NCBI GenBank assembly: GCA_024650095.1
Contig: JANKMV010000047.1
Location: 1-10,672, forward strand
DNA length: 10,672 nucleotides
Reading direction: 5' to 3'
Origin: Bacillota bacterium
Lineage (GTDB): Bacteria; Bacillota; Dethiobacteria; Dethiobacterales; Dethiobacteraceae
The notes beneath the pieces were generated by a model. It searched no databases, was not told the DNA's origin, and saw only the letters and a list, made by a program, of their open reading frames with translations. Position numbers and translations under genes: made by a program. Shown here piece by piece: positions 1 to 6,740 of this stretch. Position 1 is the first letter of the stretch. Each line of letters begins with the position of its first letter.

Positions 1-1103
1 GTTATAACCAGTGCCAACATAAACTTGGGTGCCATATTCAGCACATCCGGATCGGATGTAAAAATGGAGTAGAGCTCTCTTGGGAAAAAGGCAAATAGGG
101 TCATGAAAAACACGGCGGATACCGCACTGATTGCGGCGGCTATATTTACTGTTTGTTTCATCCTGTCGGTCTTGCCAGCCCCCATGTTTTGCGCAACCAT
201 CGTGGCAGTAGCCATCATGATGCCTGCGACAACTACCCATGGTATTTGCTCAATCCTTGTACCGGTACCGAAAGTCGCCGATGCTATCAAGCCGTATTGG
301 TTAATAAATTTGTTTACAAACAGCATGGAAATGCTTATGGCGCTGTTTTGCATGGCAAAGGGCAGTGCTAGCTGCAAAAGCTTCATTAGGTAGATCTTAT
401 CGATATAAAAGCTACGCAACTTGAAATCAAAGCCGAAGGACTCCCTGTTTCTATAGAGGAATCGGATCGATATCACCAAGGATATAGCCTGGCCAATCAC
501 GGTAGCGATTGCAGCACCAGCAACACCCCAGCCAAAAACAGCAACAAAGAGAATATTCAAGATTAGATTTGATACGGCGGCAATCGCCACAAAAATGAGC
601 GGATGTTTGGAATCTCCCATGCCGCGCAGGATGGAGGAGACTAGATTGTAGCCGAAGGTAAATACAGTACCGATGAAAACGATCGTTAGATAAATTACCG
701 CTTCTCCAAAGGCCTCTTGGGGCGTGCTGAGAAGCCGCAGGATCGGCTTTGTAATCGCTAATCCAAGGACGGTAACGAACAGTGCGACGATGAAAACGGT
801 ACCCCCTATGGTGCCGATGGTCTTTTGCAGTTCATCCCGGCGACCCGCCCCTACGAGCTGAGAGATGATGATTTGGCCGCCGTTTGTAAAACCCATACAT
901 AGGGCGGTCGTCAGCCAGATAAACTGAGACGATATGCTGACGGCACTGAGACCGGTACTTCCTACGTAGCGGCCGACAATCATCATGTCCGCCATACTGT
1001 AGGCCGTCTGCAAAAGTGTTGCCAGCATAAAAGGAAACGCAAACGTCAACAGCTTTTTCGCAACGCTTCCTGTGGTCAGGTCGTTTATTATTTCTTTCGC
1101 CAT
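1..1103 (-). CDS. MATE family efflux transporter (C-terminus cut by window start)
   Basis: Inner-membrane multidrug/toxin extrusion pump that expels organic compounds using a Na+ or H+ gradient. The reading frame was translated by hand from the minus strand: an ATG at 1103 preceded by GGAGGAG (1108-1114) opens 367 residues with no stop before the window edge. The family is usually about 450 residues, so roughly 80 C-terminal residues are missing. The protein is very hydrophobic, begins MAKEIINDLTTGSVAKKLL, and carries MATE hallmarks: a 'MADMMIVGRYVG' stretch after the first helix, 'TNGGQIIISQLVGAG' in the first half, and the matching second-half segment with 'GTGTRIEQIP' and 'ATMVAQNMGAGK'. 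It lies downstream of and in the same direction as a tetR gene, 144 bp away. A copy of that regulator's presumed operator lies in the gap. The transported compound cannot be read from sequence. The family call is firm. Confidence 0.93.
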   Translation of the reverse strand, partial: MAKEIINDLTTGSVAKKLLTFAFPFMLATLLQTAYSMADMMIVGRYVGSTGLSAVSISSQFIWLTTALCMGFTNGGQIIISQLVGAGRRDELQKTIGTIGGTVFIVALFVTVLGLAITKPILRLLSTPQEAFGEAVIYLTIVFIGTVFTFGYNLVSSILRGMGDSKHPLIFVAIAAVSNLILNILFVAVFGWGVAGAAIATVIGQAISLVISIRFLYRNRESFGFDFKLRSFYIDKIYLMKLLQLALPFAMQNSAISISMLFVNKFINQYGLIASATFGTGTRIEQIPWVVVAGIMMATATMVAQNMGAGKTDRMKQTVNIAAAISAVSAVFFMTLFAFFPRELYSIFTSDPDVLNMAPKFMLALVI

Positions 1104-1181
1104 ATGGCTCCTCCGGCGTAATGATGCCAATGTTATTCAGTTCTTATTCTTTACGCTACCCTATCTTACAATCTTCAATAA

Positions 1182-1193
1182 TTACGGGGGGAA
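1182..1193. promoter_or_regulatory. Operator-like site upstream of the MATE gene
   Basis: On the minus strand this reads TTCCCCCCGTAA, eleven of twelve bases identical to the palindromic site TTACCCCCGTAA in the divergent flavoenzyme promoter. It lies about 80 bp upstream of the MATE start codon. Downstream of it is only a weak promoter candidate: TTGTAA (1166-1171), a 17 bp spacer and AATAAG (1143-1148). The site is therefore upstream of the -35 rather than between the boxes. It is less symmetric than the two sites near 1926-1959. The inference is that the neighbouring TetR protein also controls the pump. Nothing else notable was seen in the 144 bp between the tetR stop and the pump. Confidence 0.45.
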
Positions 1194-1247
1194 GGGGACT
1201 GTACTGTGGGCACTGGGGTTGGGTGCTGCGAATTATCAAATGGACGA

Positions 1248-1829
1248 CTAAGGGGTGTAGCCCACGCGTAGTTCTGGTGCTACATCATAAATATTCTCCA
1301 TAGCATTGCGAATATATTTCATACGATTAAAATTGCCTTTTTTTACGCACCAGGTAAACTCATATCCCATGTAAGCATAGGCAGATGCGCGATATAATTG
1401 TTCCGGCGAACTTTGATTGCGTATTTCTCCCGCTTGCTGTGCTTTTTCAATTAAAATAACAGCAATTTTTGTTAAATCTTCTCTAAAATCATAACTTCCT
1501 CGATTCTCTTTTAAGTTAATGATCATTGTCTGGCTATCCAGATCAGGCCCTATTTCTTCTGATTTATGAATTAAGGTTTCAAATAATTTCATGAGTTGTT
1601 CCCAATAGTTATTCGCTGAGAGGATTTCTGCCATCTCATTGACGAGGCTTTCAGTAGCCGGATCGTAAAATCCTATAATAATATCTTCCTTTGATTTGAG
1701 ATGATAATAAAACGTAGTTTTTGTTATCTTACAAGCTCTGCAGATATCGTTAATGGATACTTGGTCATAGCCTTTTATTTTAAATAGTTCGTATGCCGTT
1801 GCTATGATACGGTTTTTTGTATCGTTCAT
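1248..1829 (-). CDS. TetR/AcrR family transcriptional regulator
   Basis: One-component repressor: an N-terminal helix-turn-helix binds operator DNA and a helical C-terminal domain binds an inducer and dimerises. The start chosen is the ATG at 1829 (193 residues), because GGGGAG lies seven bases before it. The in-frame ATG at 1844 has no ribosome binding site. Residues 1-50 (MNDTKNRIIATAYELF...) are a typical TetR DNA-binding domain; 'VSINDICRACKITKTTFYYHLKSKEDI' at about 24-50 is the helix-turn-helix and its following helix. The rest is helical with no recognisable ligand signature. The gene is divergent from the enoate reductase/SDR unit and precedes the MATE pump in the same orientation. 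With two palindromes in the intervening promoter region, local control of both sides is likely. The ligand is unknown. Confidence 0.93.
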   Translation of the reverse strand: MNDTKNRIIATAYELFKIKGYDQVSINDICRACKITKTTFYYHLKSKEDIIIGFYDPATESLVNEMAEILSANNYWEQLMKLFETLIHKSEEIGPDLDSQTMIINLKENRGSYDFREDLTKIAVILIEKAQQAGEIRNQSSPEQLYRASAYAYMGYEFTWCVKKGNFNRMKYIRNAMENIYDVAPELRVGYTP

Positions 1830-1877
1830 AGAATATCTCCCCATCCGTAAAGTTAGATCCTAAATTCAACTACCCTT

Positions 1878-1906
1878 ATCATAGTAAAAAAGCTGGAAAA
1901 AAGCAA
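1878..1906 (-). promoter_or_regulatory. Candidate promoter of the tetR gene
   Basis: On the minus strand, TTGCTT (1901-1906) and TATGAT (1878-1883) are separated by exactly 17 bp. The -10 matches the sigma-A consensus at five of six positions and the -35 at three of six, so this is a moderate promoter. Transcription would begin near 1871, giving a leader of about 40 bases. The palindromic operators at 1926-1959 lie 20-50 bp upstream of the -35, so they would not block this promoter as directly as they block the divergent one. Confidence 0.5.
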
Positions 1907-1914
1907 ACTAAAGG

Positions 1915-1943
1915 TTGACATATTATTACCCCCGTAATATTAT
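1915..1943 (+). promoter_or_regulatory. Near-consensus promoter of the enoate reductase/SDR unit
   Basis: TTGACA (1915-1920) is a perfect sigma-A -35 box. A 17 bp spacer leads to TATTAT (1938-1943), which matches the -10 consensus at five of six positions. Transcription should start near 1950. This would be a strong promoter when free. It carries one 12-bp palindrome inside the spacer (1926-1937) and another over the expected start point (1948-1959), an arrangement typical of a promoter held off by a repressor. Confidence 0.82.
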
Positions 1944-1959
1944 AGTATTACCGCGGTAA
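1926..1959. promoter_or_regulatory. Tandem palindromic operators, presumed TetR binding sites
   Basis: Two related 12-bp sites: TTACCCCCGTAA at 1926-1937, symmetric except for its centre, and TTACCGCGGTAA at 1948-1959, a perfect palindrome. Their starts are 22 bp apart, about two helical turns, so bound dimers would lie on the same face of the DNA. The first fills the 3' part of the -35/-10 spacer and the second covers the expected transcription start. TetR-family proteins commonly bind such palindromes in the region shared with a divergent target. Assignment to the adjacent tetR gene is inferred from position. Confidence 0.72.
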
Positions 1960-2002
1960 GGTTGTGATTAAAATAACAGATGTTATGCAGAGAGGAGATC
2001 TT

Positions 2003-3910
2003 ATGAAACTTTTCGAAAAAACACACATTGGCGCCATGAAGCTAAAGAACAGAATCGTGATGGGACCGATGGGCACTACCGGTGAAGCTGATGGCTCCTA
2101 TTGTACAGAAGGTATTCGTTATTTTGAAGAACGTGCAAAAGGTGGAACCGGGTTAATTATAACAGGTGCGAACGTAGTAACCACAAAATATGAACCCCGC
2201 CCTTGTACTGAATTAAGTAATTTCCATCATGTTGAACGTCTTAATATGCTAATTGAGCGGTGTCATCATTATGGATCGAAGGTCTGTGTCCAGGTATCTC
2301 CAGGATTAGGTCGACAACAATTCACGGACCCATTTACTCCGCCTTTTGCGGCAAGTGAGTGTACTTCTTTCTGGTTCCCCGACTTAAAGTGCAAACCACT
2401 TAGCAAAGACGATATCGCCTATATTGTCGATAAGGTCGGTTTTTCAGCCAGCCTGGCTAAGGCTGCAGGTGCTGACGCTGTTGAGCTGCACGCCTATGGC
2501 GGATACCTGCTTGATCAATTTCATTCTACGATGTGGAACTTCCGTACTGATGAATATGGTGGCGAGTTGAAAAACCGCATGCGATTCACACTGGAATGTA
2601 TTGAATCGATCAGAAAATACTGTGGAGCTAAATTTCCGGTGCTTGTTAAATTTACACCCTATCATGGTGTTAAAGGCGGGCGTGAACTCGTTGAAGGACT
2701 CGAGATGGCAAAAATTTTGGCAGAGGCAGGCGTTGATGCACTTCATGTGGATGTAGGATGTTATGAAGCATGGTACAAAGCGATCAGCACAGTTTACGGC
2801 GCCGAAGAACATCAATTGAATGTTGTAGCAGAAGTTAAAAAAGTTGTAAGCGTTCCGGTCCTTGGTCAAGGCAAGCTGTTTGACCCCGAAAAAGCAGAGC
2901 AGGCAGTAGCAGCAGGAAAAACTGATTATGTTGTTTTAGGTCACCAAATGTTGGCCGATCCACACTGGGTCAATAAGGTTAAAGTTGGAAACACAATGGA
3001 TATTGTGCCCTGTATCGGATGTAATGAATGTTTATTTGCAGGATTTTCCGGCAAACATTACTATTGTGCCGTCAACCCGCTATGTTACGCAGAAAACGAC
3101 TACCAGCTGCCTCCAGTGGATGGTACCGACAGGTCGGTTTTGGTTATTGGTGGTGGACCCGGTGGTATGTCTGCAGCCATAGCAGCAGCAAAACGTGGTT
3201 TCAATGTTGAATTGTGGGAGAAAGCTTCACGCTTAGGCGGCAATTTATGGCCAGCTGGACTCCCCTCTTTTAAAAAGGATGTATTACGATTAATTTCATA
3301 TATGGAAAGACAGGTTATAAAGCTTGGCGTAACAGTAAAACTATCTACGGAAGCAACAGCAGAGAAAGTACTCTCTGGCAACTTTGACAACGTTATTCTT
3401 GCTACCGGATCTCGTCCTTTGCTGCCTCCGATTGAAGGAATTGAACACGCTGCTTCTGCGAATGATTATTTAACCGGTGACAAGTTAGCTCAGACTGAGG
3501 TTGTTGTCATTGGTGGTGGCCTTGTGGGTTGTGAAGCAGCCCTTCATTTGCAAGAAACTGCAAGTAAAGTTACCATTATTGAAATGCTTCCTGGCATTTT
3601 AATGACTGCTGATCATAGCCTAAACAATGATCAAGCATTACGCGATTTAATTGCAGAAAAGGAAATCGCCATTGAATGTGAGGCAAAAGTAACAAAAATA
3701 ACGAATGAAAGCGTGACGTTTACGCGCAATGGTGAAGAAAAAACGATTTACTGTGATACCGTTGCCATTGCAGCGGGGTATCTGCCGAATAACCAACTCG
3801 AAATAGAATTAGATGACAAAGTGAATCTTACTGTAATTGGAGATGCTGAAGCACCCAGAAAGATATTAACAGCAATCCACGAAGGGTACCATACGATTAG
3901 GGTCATGTAG
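2003..3910 (+). CDS. Enoate reductase/BaiCD-like FMN, 4Fe-4S, FAD oxidoreductase (old yellow enzyme family)
   Basis: A 635-residue NAD(P)H-dependent flavoenzyme of the 2,4-dienoyl-CoA reductase, 2-enoate reductase and BaiCD/BaiH group, which reduces or oxidises carbon-carbon double bonds conjugated to a carbonyl. Residues 1-330 form the FMN-binding barrel, with 'VQVSPGLGRQ' near 97-105 and 'HAYGGYLLDQF...RTDEYGG' near 163-187. Four cysteines at 337, 340, 343 and 355 (followed by AVNP) should hold the 4Fe-4S cluster. An FAD-binding motif (VIGGGPGG, 381-388) and a nucleotide-binding motif (VIGGGLVG, 502-509) follow, and the usual 'IGD' segment near 612-614 closes the FAD domain. The start is the ATG at 2003 with AGAGGAG ahead of it. 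A GTG at 1964 would extend the frame by 13 residues, but it lies only about 14 bases after the expected transcription start and has no ribosome binding site. An SDR gene follows after 99 bp. The substrate is not known. Confidence 0.93.
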   Translation: MKLFEKTHIGAMKLKNRIVMGPMGTTGEADGSYCTEGIRYFEERAKGGTGLIITGANVVTTKYEPRPCTELSNFHHVERLNMLIERCHHYGSKVCVQVSPGLGRQQFTDPFTPPFAASECTSFWFPDLKCKPLSKDDIAYIVDKVGFSASLAKAAGADAVELHAYGGYLLDQFHSTMWNFRTDEYGGELKNRMRFTLECIESIRKYCGAKFPVLVKFTPYHGVKGGRELVEGLEMAKILAEAGVDALHVDVGCYEAWYKAISTVYGAEEHQLNVVAEVKKVVSVPVLGQGKLFDPEKAEQAVAAGKTDYVVLGHQMLADPHWVNKVKVGNTMDIVPCIGCNECLFAGFSGKHYYCAVNPLCYAENDYQLPPVDGTDRSVLVIGGGPGGMSAAIAAAKRGFNVELWEKASRLGGNLWPAGLPSFKKDVLRLISYMERQVIKLGVTVKLSTEATAEKVLSGNFDNVILATGSRPLLPPIEGIEHAASANDYLTGDKLAQTEVVVIGGGLVGCEAALHLQETASKVTIIEMLPGILMTADHSLNNDQALRDLIAEKEIAIECEAKVTKITNESVTFTRNGEEKTIYCDTVAIAAGYLPNNQLEIELDDKVNLTVIGDAEAPRKILTAIHEGYHTIRVM

Positions 3911-3939
3911 TTTTACTCTCCTGTTAATAGCACCCATAC

Positions 3940-3957
3940 TTGTTACAATTGTCACAA
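3940..3957. promoter_or_regulatory. 18-bp palindrome (Rex-box-like) before the SDR gene
   Basis: TTGTTACAATTGTCACAA is symmetric except for one base pair (fifth position against fourteenth). It fits TTGT-N-ACAATTGT-N-ACAA and resembles binding sites of the NADH/NAD+-sensing repressor Rex (TTGTGAA-N4-TTCACAA), although it differs at three consensus positions. It lies in the 99 bp between the flavoenzyme and the SDR, both presumably nicotinamide-dependent. No convincing promoter could be placed next to it, so it may be a chance palindrome or a weak hairpin rather than an operator. Confidence 0.35.
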
Positions 3958-4009
3958 TGTTAGTAGTAGTGAACAAGCAATGTATTGAAAAAAATGGGAG
4001 GAAAATAAT

Positions 4010-4750
4010 ATGAAAACTGCAATAATAACCGGCGGGGCACGCGGACTTGGGGAAGGTATGGTCTTAAAATTGGCGGAAATGGGCTATAATGTTGTCGTTA
4101 ACTACGTCAGTGACAACAGTAAAGAATTATCCGACAGGCTTATTGAACGCATCAAGGTTGAATACGGCGTGAATGGGCTTGCTGTTCAGGCGGATGTCTC
4201 TGACTACAGCCAATGTAAGAAAATTGTAGATAAGGCTGCTGAAAAGTTTGGCCAGCAAATCGATGTGTTAGTCAATAATGCCGGAATAACCAACAACTTA
4301 AGTTTTCTTACCATCACACCCGAACAATATAGTCGCGTAATTCAAGTAAATCTTTTAAGCTATATGCACATGTGCCATCTGGTTCTTCCCTTTATGGCTG
4401 AAGCCAAACAAGGTTCCATTATCAACATCTCCTCAATCGGTGGATTAATGGGAGTGTCTGAACAAGGTGACTATTGTGCAAGCAAAGCCGGTGTCATTGG
4501 CCTAACTCGTGGACTCGCAGTTGAATTTGGCAAAAGCGGTATTCGTATCAATGCCATCGCACCCGGTATGATTTGGACAGACATGCTGCGAGGTGTTGAT
4601 CAAATAGCCGTAGAACATCTGAAGCAATCAATACCACAAGGGAAAATCGGTGATGTTGAAGATATCGCCGGTGCCATGGCCTACCTCATTGATGCTAGTT
4701 ATATGACGGGTCAAACCGTATCACCCAATGGCGGAATCGTAATGCCATAA
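4010..4750 (+). CDS. Short-chain dehydrogenase/reductase, FabG-like
   Basis: A 246-residue NAD(P)-dependent oxidoreductase of the classical SDR family, interconverting a carbonyl and a hydroxyl group. The Rossmann nucleotide motif TGGARGLG is at 7-14, NNAG at 89-92, and the catalytic set is Asn114, Ser142, Tyr155 and Lys159 (YCASK). 'IAPGMIWTDM' near 183-192 is the usual post-catalytic segment. Length is normal. Start is the ATG at 4010 with GGGAGG about eight bases upstream. It follows the enoate reductase-like gene on the same strand and is closed by a strong terminator, so the two are probably one transcript, though the 99 bp gap leaves room for separate control. Generic annotation would be 3-oxoacyl-ACP reductase, but the neighbourhood argues against fatty-acid synthesis and for the reduction of a ketone made or shared by the flavoenzyme. 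Confidence 0.92.
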   Translation: MKTAIITGGARGLGEGMVLKLAEMGYNVVVNYVSDNSKELSDRLIERIKVEYGVNGLAVQADVSDYSQCKKIVDKAAEKFGQQIDVLVNNAGITNNLSFLTITPEQYSRVIQVNLLSYMHMCHLVLPFMAEAKQGSIINISSIGGLMGVSEQGDYCASKAGVIGLTRGLAVEFGKSGIRINAIAPGMIWTDMLRGVDQIAVEHLKQSIPQGKIGDVEDIAGAMAYLIDASYMTGQTVSPNGGIVMP

Positions 4751-4772
4751 GCTTTTCTCACATGAGATCTAT

Positions 4773-4802
4773 AAAAAGGCTTCCCTTTGCGGAAGCCTTT
4801 TT
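4773..4802. terminator. Intrinsic, probably bidirectional terminator
   Basis: AAAAAGGCTTCC and GGAAGCCTTTTT form a perfect 12-bp inverted repeat around a six-base loop (CTTTGC). The GC core is followed by a T run on both strands. It lies 22 bp after the SDR stop codon and ends the flavoenzyme/SDR transcript. On the other strand it can also stop transcription arriving from the ABC permease, although that gene ends about 200 bp away. Confidence 0.9.
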
Positions 4803-5004
4803 CCTACCCTTGTAAAGACAATAACTTTACATGGATTTCCACCTGCAATATGATAAGGTACCCATTATATTGAACGGATAGGTAGTGCAAAGTCATTTCG
4901 ATGGAATAGCACTCACTCTATAATAAAAATGACTATATTCTAGGTCTTTTGTGTCCTAGGCAGCTGCCCATTTTGATGTAGGTATCAGCGAACTGCTGGT
5001 TTGT
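4803..5004. other. Convergent intergenic stretch with several inverted repeats
   Basis: No gene was found between the SDR terminator and the ABC permease stop. It holds TGTAAAG/CTTTACA around seven bases (4811-4831), AGTCATTT/AAATGACT around 28 bases (4891-4934), CTAGG/CCTAG around ten bases (4940-4959) and the palindrome GGCAGCTGCC (4959-4968). None has a T run that would make it a clear terminator. They may fold in the 3' end of the ABC transcript or be remnants of a mobile element. Confidence 0.35.
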
Positions 5005-5796
5005 TTATTTAATAAAACGTTTATGAATTAAGAGCAAGGGTAGTGGGAAAATGAGGATGGCAAAGCATAGTAACCACAGGATATGGCCAAACAATGCCGG
5101 GGATATCAGCCCTAGGACTAGGCTGCGGAGGACGGTCACAACATGGTAGAGCGGTAAAAACCACGCGACGGTTTGAACAATGTCCGGCAGTGCTTCAATC
5201 GGAAAAAAGACGCCGGAAAAAAGATACATCGGCGTGATGATCAGGGTGAAGAAATAGGAGAAGGAATCAATTTTGGCCACGAGTCCTGTCCAAATCATCC
5301 CTAACTCTGAAAAAATAATGCCGCAAAGAAGTAAGACAAAAGGGACCAACAACGCATAAAACGATGTCACCAGGCCTAGTCCGGTTATCACGAGCAGAAT
5401 CACACTGCCGTAGAGGACACTTTTTAAGGTTCCGGTAAACAATTCTCCCGCGATCACTTCGTGCAGGTTGATGGGGGTTACTACAATGGCATGATAAATC
5501 TTTTCCATCTTCATGCGCACAAAAGAATCGTAGGTACATTCAGAAGAAGCGGCCCACATGGCCGAGGAGGCAATCATCCCCGGGGCAATAAACTGCACAT
5601 AGGAAATACCGTTAATACTACCAACAAAGGCGCCTAACCCCATGCCCATGGCAGCTAAATAAAGCAATGGTTCAAAAAAATTAAAGGCAATATTAGCCTT
5701 ATAGGTTTTCTTAAAGACAGCCATATTACGAGCAAAGACTCGCCAGGCATAGCGATTGAGGGATAAGAAGGCTTGAAAATAATTATGCACCGCCAA
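5005..5796 (-). CDS. ABC-2 type transporter permease (NodJ/DrrB-like)
   Basis: Membrane half of an ABC exporter, 263 residues, with about six hydrophobic segments after a short polar N-terminus. It fits the NodJ-like subgroup: 'YVQFIAPGMIASSAMWAASSECTY' near 66-90, the following 'MKMEKIYHAIVVTPI', and 'GVFFPIEALPDIVQTVAWFLPLYHVV' near 200-225. The gene overlaps the upstream ATPase gene by 14 bp, so the two are translationally linked and should form one pump. The start is uncertain: TTG at 5796 lies four bases after GGGGAGG, while GTG at 5790 (two codons later) has a ten-base gap. NodIJ itself exports lipo-oligosaccharide signals and DrrAB a drug; the substrate here is unknown. Confidence 0.9.
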   Translation of the reverse strand: MAVHNYFQAFLSLNRYAWRVFARNMAVFKKTYKANIAFNFFEPLLYLAAMGMGLGAFVGSINGISYVQFIAPGMIASSAMWAASSECTYDSFVRMKMEKIYHAIVVTPINLHEVIAGELFTGTLKSVLYGSVILLVITGLGLVTSFYALLVPFVLLLCGIIFSELGMIWTGLVAKIDSFSYFFTLIITPMYLFSGVFFPIEALPDIVQTVAWFLPLYHVVTVLRSLVLGLISPALFGHILWLLCFAILIFPLPLLLIHKRFIK

Positions 5797-6709
5797 AACG
5801 CCTCCCCGTCAGTTTTAGAAAGACATCTTCTAGGTTAGCCGGGCGCTGAGTCAAGGTCTCTACCTTGCTATGTTCCTGTACTTTGGCCAGCACCGTTGTG
5901 ATATTGTAGCCGGGATGCAGATAGAGCGTTTCACCGATCACCATGTAGCCGTTCAACAAGGCCTGGACAGTCTGTAAGAGTGAGTCATGTTCTCTTTGTG
6001 GCAGCGTCGCTTCAATAACGGTCGCGCCAACATGCTGTGTGATTAGCGCAGCCGGTTGTCCCTCTTCCAGGATCCGCCCCTCATCCAGCACGACAATGCG
6101 GTCGCAAAGTTGACTGGCTTCTTCTAAATAATGAGTGGTTAACAGGAGGGTGAGCCCGGTTTTCTTCAACTGTTTTAAATGCTGCCAAATATAATGGCGA
6201 GCTTCAGGGTCTAATCCCGTCGTAGGCTCATCGAGAATGAGAATGTCCGGTTCGTTCATCATGGCGCGGGCGATGGTGAGGCGGCGCTTCATGCCGCCAG
6301 ATAACGCTTCCACATCCACGTGCTGTTTGGCAGTCAGTTCGAAAAACTCCAGTTGGGCTAGTGCGCGCTTGGTCGCTGTTTGGCGGTCTATACCAAAGTA
6401 GGAGGCATAGATCAAGAGGTTCTCCAGTACAGTCAACTCTTCGTCTAAATTGTTTTCCTGGGGTACGACGCCTAAACGGGCTTTGATTGCACGGGCTTGC
6501 TTTCGTACATCCATATCTAAAACGTAAAGTTCGCCCCCTTCAATGGGCAAAAAACAGTAGATCATCGCAACTGTTGTGGTTTTACCAGCTCCATTGGGTC
6601 CTAGCATACCGAAGTATTCACCACGTGCAATTTGTAGGTTAATTCCAGCGACAGCTTGTACTTCGGCATAACGCTTTTGCAATGACAGAGCTTCTATGGC
6701 TAGCTCCAA
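5783..6709 (-). CDS. ABC transporter ATP-binding protein (NodI/DrrA-like)
   Basis: Cytoplasmic ATPase of the exporter, 308 residues. Walker A GPNGAGKTT is at 37-45, Q-loop glutamine at 84 inside 'GVVPQENNLD' (characteristic of NodI-like ATPases), signature LSGGM at 136-140, Walker B ILILDEP with Asp160/Glu161, D-loop near 165-168, and switch His193. The C-terminal 90 residues form the extra domain seen in DrrA/NodI proteins. It starts with TTG at 6709, supported by GGGGGAG five bases upstream; the next in-frame Met is inside the Walker A region, so no later start is possible. It lies 31 bp behind the toxin gene on the same strand and overlaps the permease gene. No separate promoter was recognised, so transcription may come partly from the toxin-antitoxin promoter. 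Confidence 0.93.
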   Translation of the reverse strand: MELAIEALSLQKRYAEVQAVAGINLQIARGEYFGMLGPNGAGKTTTVAMIYCFLPIEGGELYVLDMDVRKQARAIKARLGVVPQENNLDEELTVLENLLIYASYFGIDRQTATKRALAQLEFFELTAKQHVDVEALSGGMKRRLTIARAMMNEPDILILDEPTTGLDPEARHYIWQHLKQLKKTGLTLLLTTHYLEEASQLCDRIVVLDEGRILEEGQPAALITQHVGATVIEATLPQREHDSLLQTVQALLNGYMVIGETLYLHPGYNITTVLAKVQEHSKVETLTQRPANLEDVFLKLTGRRFGGA

Positions 6710-6740
6710 TTTGACTCCCCCTCTTTTTTGGGTGTAAAGA

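Noticed and set aside
103..393. Plus-strand reading frames of 96 and 72 residues at the window start
   Set aside because: They lie antisense within the MATE gene, whose minus-strand frame is continuous and matches a known family.
2444..2869. Minus-strand reading frame of 141 residues
   Set aside because: Antisense to the conserved barrel domain of the flavoenzyme; cysteine- and phenylalanine-rich, with no family resemblance or ribosome binding site.
2003..4750. Calling the locus a bile-acid 7-dehydroxylation (bai) operon
   Set aside because: Only the flavoenzyme and SDR families are shared; the CoA ligase, transporter, dehydratase and CoA transferase genes are absent from the visible neighbourhood.
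4809..4821. CTTGTAAAGACAA occurs here and again at about 7738-7750
   Set aside because: The second copy is inside the racemase coding region and the flanks do not match, so a shared element end is unlikely.
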